Source: Mycobacterium kubicae
Lineage (GTDB): Bacteria; Actinomycetota; Actinomycetes; Mycobacteriales; Mycobacteriaceae
Assembly: GCF_015689175.1 (NCBI RefSeq)
Contig: NZ_CP065047.1
Span: 3,472,001 to 3,536,000, forward strand
Length of the DNA stretch: 64,000 bases
Direction: 5' to 3'
In this document: in pieces, positions 62,105-64,000 of the stretch
Position numbering within the stretch: the first letter of the stretch is position 1
Layout: each line of letters starts with the position of its first letter
The notes under the pieces: model-generated
Seen by the model: the letters and a program-made list of their open reading frames with translations, nothing else
The model's database searches: none
Told to the model about the DNA's origin: nothing
Made by a program: the position numbers and the translations under genes

Positions 62105-63469
62105 GTGCCGAAAGCACAGCAATCCGCCTCGGGCGGTAACGGTGGCCGCCAGCCACTCCTCATGTGTGTCGTTGCGCTGGTCTTGACTGCTGTCAGCCTC
62201 GCCCACAAACTCTCCTGCACGGCGCTGCAGACCGGTCCGGACGGTGTACCGGTGCCGTGGCTGACCAGGGTGAGCCGGACCGGGTGCTACTCGGACACCG
62301 TCACGCTGTTCGGAAACCGCAACTTGGCAGCACACGTGTTCCCGTACGTTCACAGCTGGTACACCACGGACCCGCCCGCCTTACATGGCGGTGCGATCGA
62401 GTACCCGACGCTGACCGGGCTATGGGCGTGGGCGACAGCGTTGCCGACTTCAAGCGTGCAGGGGTTCCTGGTGGCGACGGCGATCTCGTTCGTGCCCGCT
62501 GTTGTCGTCACGACGTTGTGCCTCGAGCGAATCTCGGGCCGACGCGCATGGATCTGGGCGGGCACTCCTCCGCTGGCGCTCTACGGTCTGTACAACTGGG
62601 ACGTCCTGCCGGCTGCTGCCACCGCGGTGGGACTTGCTGTGGGGCTCAGCTTTCCGCGTGGCTGGTCGCCGACGAGGCGGGCGGTAGTGGCCGGTGCCGC
62701 GTTCGGCGTGGGCGGCGCGCTGAAGCTCTATCCCCTGGCCTTCGTGGCCCCACTGGCCCTGGCCATCCTGCTCGATCGGAATCAGGCCGACACCAAGGCG
62801 CGACGGCGCGGCGCATGCGGTGCGGTCGGTGCGGCTGCGGCGGTTTTGGTTGTCGCCAACGTTCCGTTCGTGGTTGCGAATCGGGCGGGCTGGCTGTCGG
62901 TGTTCCGGTTCCAGGCCGAACGGCCGATCGATGTCACCACGTTGTCCATTTGGTGGAACGGGGCGAGGCGGCTGCTCGGGCCGGATTCCAGTGGCCAGCA
63001 TCTCCTTGATGTCGCGGCGGCCCTGAGCACCGCGATCGGCGTCCTGGCTGTTCTGGCAGCGGGCACCGTTATCGGCCTCCGAACGGGCGCGGTGCCGTGG
63101 GTCCAGACAGCGGCTGGCATGCTGTGCGCCTACCTGTTGCTCAACAAGGTGCACTCACTTCAGTACGTGATCTGGCTGCTGCCATTTTTCGCCGCCGTCC
63201 GGATAAGGACCGTCTGGGTCGTCGCGTACCTGCTCGCCGATCTCGCGGCATTCATCGGCTGGCATCGAACTAATTACTATCACTCCCTTGGCAACCCGAG
63301 GTTCACGTGGGCCGACCTAGCGCTCAACTGTGGCGTTTGGGGACGCGCGGTCCTACTCGCCGTACTTGTTGTGGTGTTCCTCCGCTCCCGAACGGTGGTG
63401 CCAGTGCAGCCGGTTACCCAGACCGCGCCGGAGCCGGCCCGCGCCGAAGCGATGGACGTAGCGAACTGA
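62105..63469 (+). CDS. GT87/DUF2029-type mannosyltransferase-like membrane protein
   Basis: From GTG 62105 (RBS GGAGGGG) a 454-residue protein with ~11 membrane segments. A large first loop contains CYSDTVTLFGNRNLAAHVFP and YVHSWYTTDPPALHGGAIEY, PTLTGLWAWATALPTS; GGAIEYP-type segments are the GT87 signature with the catalytic-type acidic residue. Later segments are LYGLYNWDVLPAAATAVGLA, VGGALKLYPLAFVAPLALAI and LLLNKVHSLQYVIWLLPFFA. PimE-like enzymes of this family use polyprenyl-phosphomannose in lipoglycan synthesis. Confidence 0.85.
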   Translation: MPKAQQSASGGNGGRQPLLMCVVALVLTAVSLAHKLSCTALQTGPDGVPVPWLTRVSRTGCYSDTVTLFGNRNLAAHVFPYVHSWYTTDPPALHGGAIEYPTLTGLWAWATALPTSSVQGFLVATAISFVPAVVVTTLCLERISGRRAWIWAGTPPLALYGLYNWDVLPAAATAVGLAVGLSFPRGWSPTRRAVVAGAAFGVGGALKLYPLAFVAPLALAILLDRNQADTKARRRGACGAVGAAAAVLVVANVPFVVANRAGWLSVFRFQAERPIDVTTLSIWWNGARRLLGPDSSGQHLLDVAAALSTAIGVLAVLAAGTVIGLRTGAVPWVQTAAGMLCAYLLLNKVHSLQYVIWLLPFFAAVRIRTVWVVAYLLADLAAFIGWHRTNYYHSLGNPRFTWADLALNCGVWGRAVLLAVLVVVFLRSRTVVPVQPVTQTAPEPARAEAMDVAN

Positions 63470-63518
63470 CCGGCCGGATTCCACCTGGGCAACGGGTGCC
63501 GCCGCTAATGTCCGGTGA

Positions 63519-64000
63519 ATGCTTCATTTGCGCGTTATCGCACCCTCCGAGTCGAGCGAGTCGGTCTTGGAAGTCCTTCACCGCGAGGCGGGAGTCACTC
63601 ATATCGTCGTGCACCGCGAAGCCGCCCTCGAACCGCAGGGCGATGAGATCACCGCCGACATCGCGCGAGAAAGCGCGAACGACGTCATCGAAGAACTCAA
63701 AGCACTCGGGCTCAAGCGGCATGGGGCGATCACGCTCGATGTGGTCGACACCGTGGTCTCCACGGCGGCATATCGCGCCGAGGAGCAAGCCGAAGGCGAT
63801 CCTGCCGACGCGGTCGTCTGGGACGAATTGGCCGAGCGAACCCGAGAAGAGTCCACGCTGAATTTCACCTACCTGACGTTTCTGACCCTGGCCTGTCTCA
63901 TCGCGGCGGTCGGCGTCGTGACCGATTCGCCGGTCACGGTCGTCGGCGCAATGGTGGTGGGGCCGGAGTTCGGGCCGCTTGCCGCGCTGGCGGTCGCAAT
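63519..64000 (+). CDS. DUF389 membrane protein, N-terminal part (runs off the right edge)
   Basis: ATG 63519 starts MLHLRVIAPSESSESVLEVL, HREAGVTHIVVHREAALEPQ, GDEITADIARESANDVIEEL and GLKRHGAITLDVVDTVVS, a small ACT-like domain. It is followed by LNFTYLTFLTLACLIAAVGV, VTDSPVTVVGAMVVGPEFGP, the first membrane segments with the conserved VxGAMVVGPEFGPL motif of DUF389 (TIGR00341-type). Function unknown. Confidence 0.88.
   Translation, partial: MLHLRVIAPSESSESVLEVLHREAGVTHIVVHREAALEPQGDEITADIARESANDVIEELKALGLKRHGAITLDVVDTVVSTAAYRAEEQAEGDPADAVVWDELAERTREESTLNFTYLTFLTLACLIAAVGVVTDSPVTVVGAMVVGPEFGPLAALAVA

Overview
The window comes from a high-GC actinobacterium, almost certainly a slow-growing Mycobacterium. 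It has PE and PPE proteins, an ESX-5-type PE-PPE-Esx-Esx cluster, a mycolate-type KasB, an EthA/EthR-like pair, an MTB12/CFP2 homologue, F420-dependent LLM oxidoreductases and an AveC-like membrane protein. No rRNA, tRNA or CRISPR array was seen.

Layout. 1-8.3 kb is ordinary chromosome: the start of a DUF998 membrane protein, htpG, a GAF-PP2C phosphatase overlapping a CarH-like B12-binding sensor gene, two methyltransferases, a small secreted Pro-Gly-Gly protein and an orphan kasB-like gene. 8.6-30.6 kb is a decayed accessory island. It is bordered on the left by the C-terminal part and on the right by the N-terminal part of an IS256-type transposase, both on the + strand and broken at nearly the same point of the element. 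Inside lie an ESX-5-like cluster with both esx genes damaged, a dead Nramp copy, a CDF metal exporter, a His-rich tandem-repeat miniprotein, a TetR/alcohol dehydrogenase pair, a nest of mobile elements (an IS3-type transposase split by a group II intron, then a second IS3-type element split by an IS21-type element), and an intact operon of an Nramp-related transporter with a stand-alone MgtE-type sensor plus two microproteins. Relics of P-type ATPases and an Mce YrbE permease are scattered through it.

30.6-38 kb holds a YdeI-like protein, a lipoprotein, two tandem KimA-like potassium transporter genes (one with an amber codon) and a double-RCK potassium channel. 38-43.6 kb holds a PPE protein ending in a SHOCT segment, a histone H1-like lysine-rich protein with a 15-bp minisatellite, and a partner-switching sigma-factor control module (STAS protein plus GAF-GAF-PP2C-HATPase protein). 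43.7-54.5 kb is redox and envelope metabolism: a broken FAD hydroxylase, the EthA/EthR-like pair with a double palindromic operator, an ArsR-VOC operon, LLM oxidoreductases, a GT4 glycosyltransferase, a frameshifted MTB12 homologue, a quinone-oxidoreductase-like enzyme and a polytopic membrane protein. 54.5-60 kb is a TetR-controlled AveC-like / NorQ-like AAA+ / NorD-like vWA / SDR operon. 60-64 kb has two GT-C-type mannosyltransferase candidates, a P-loop kinase and the start of a DUF389 protein.

The best candidates for under-described biology are: the phosphatase plus B12 photosensor pair; the split magnesium system (MgtE sensor without pore, fused translationally to an Nramp-related transporter); the AveC-NorQ-NorD operon; the His-rich repeat protein in a metal island; and the group II intron with recognisable EBS1/IBS1, domain V and branch point inside a dead transposase gene.
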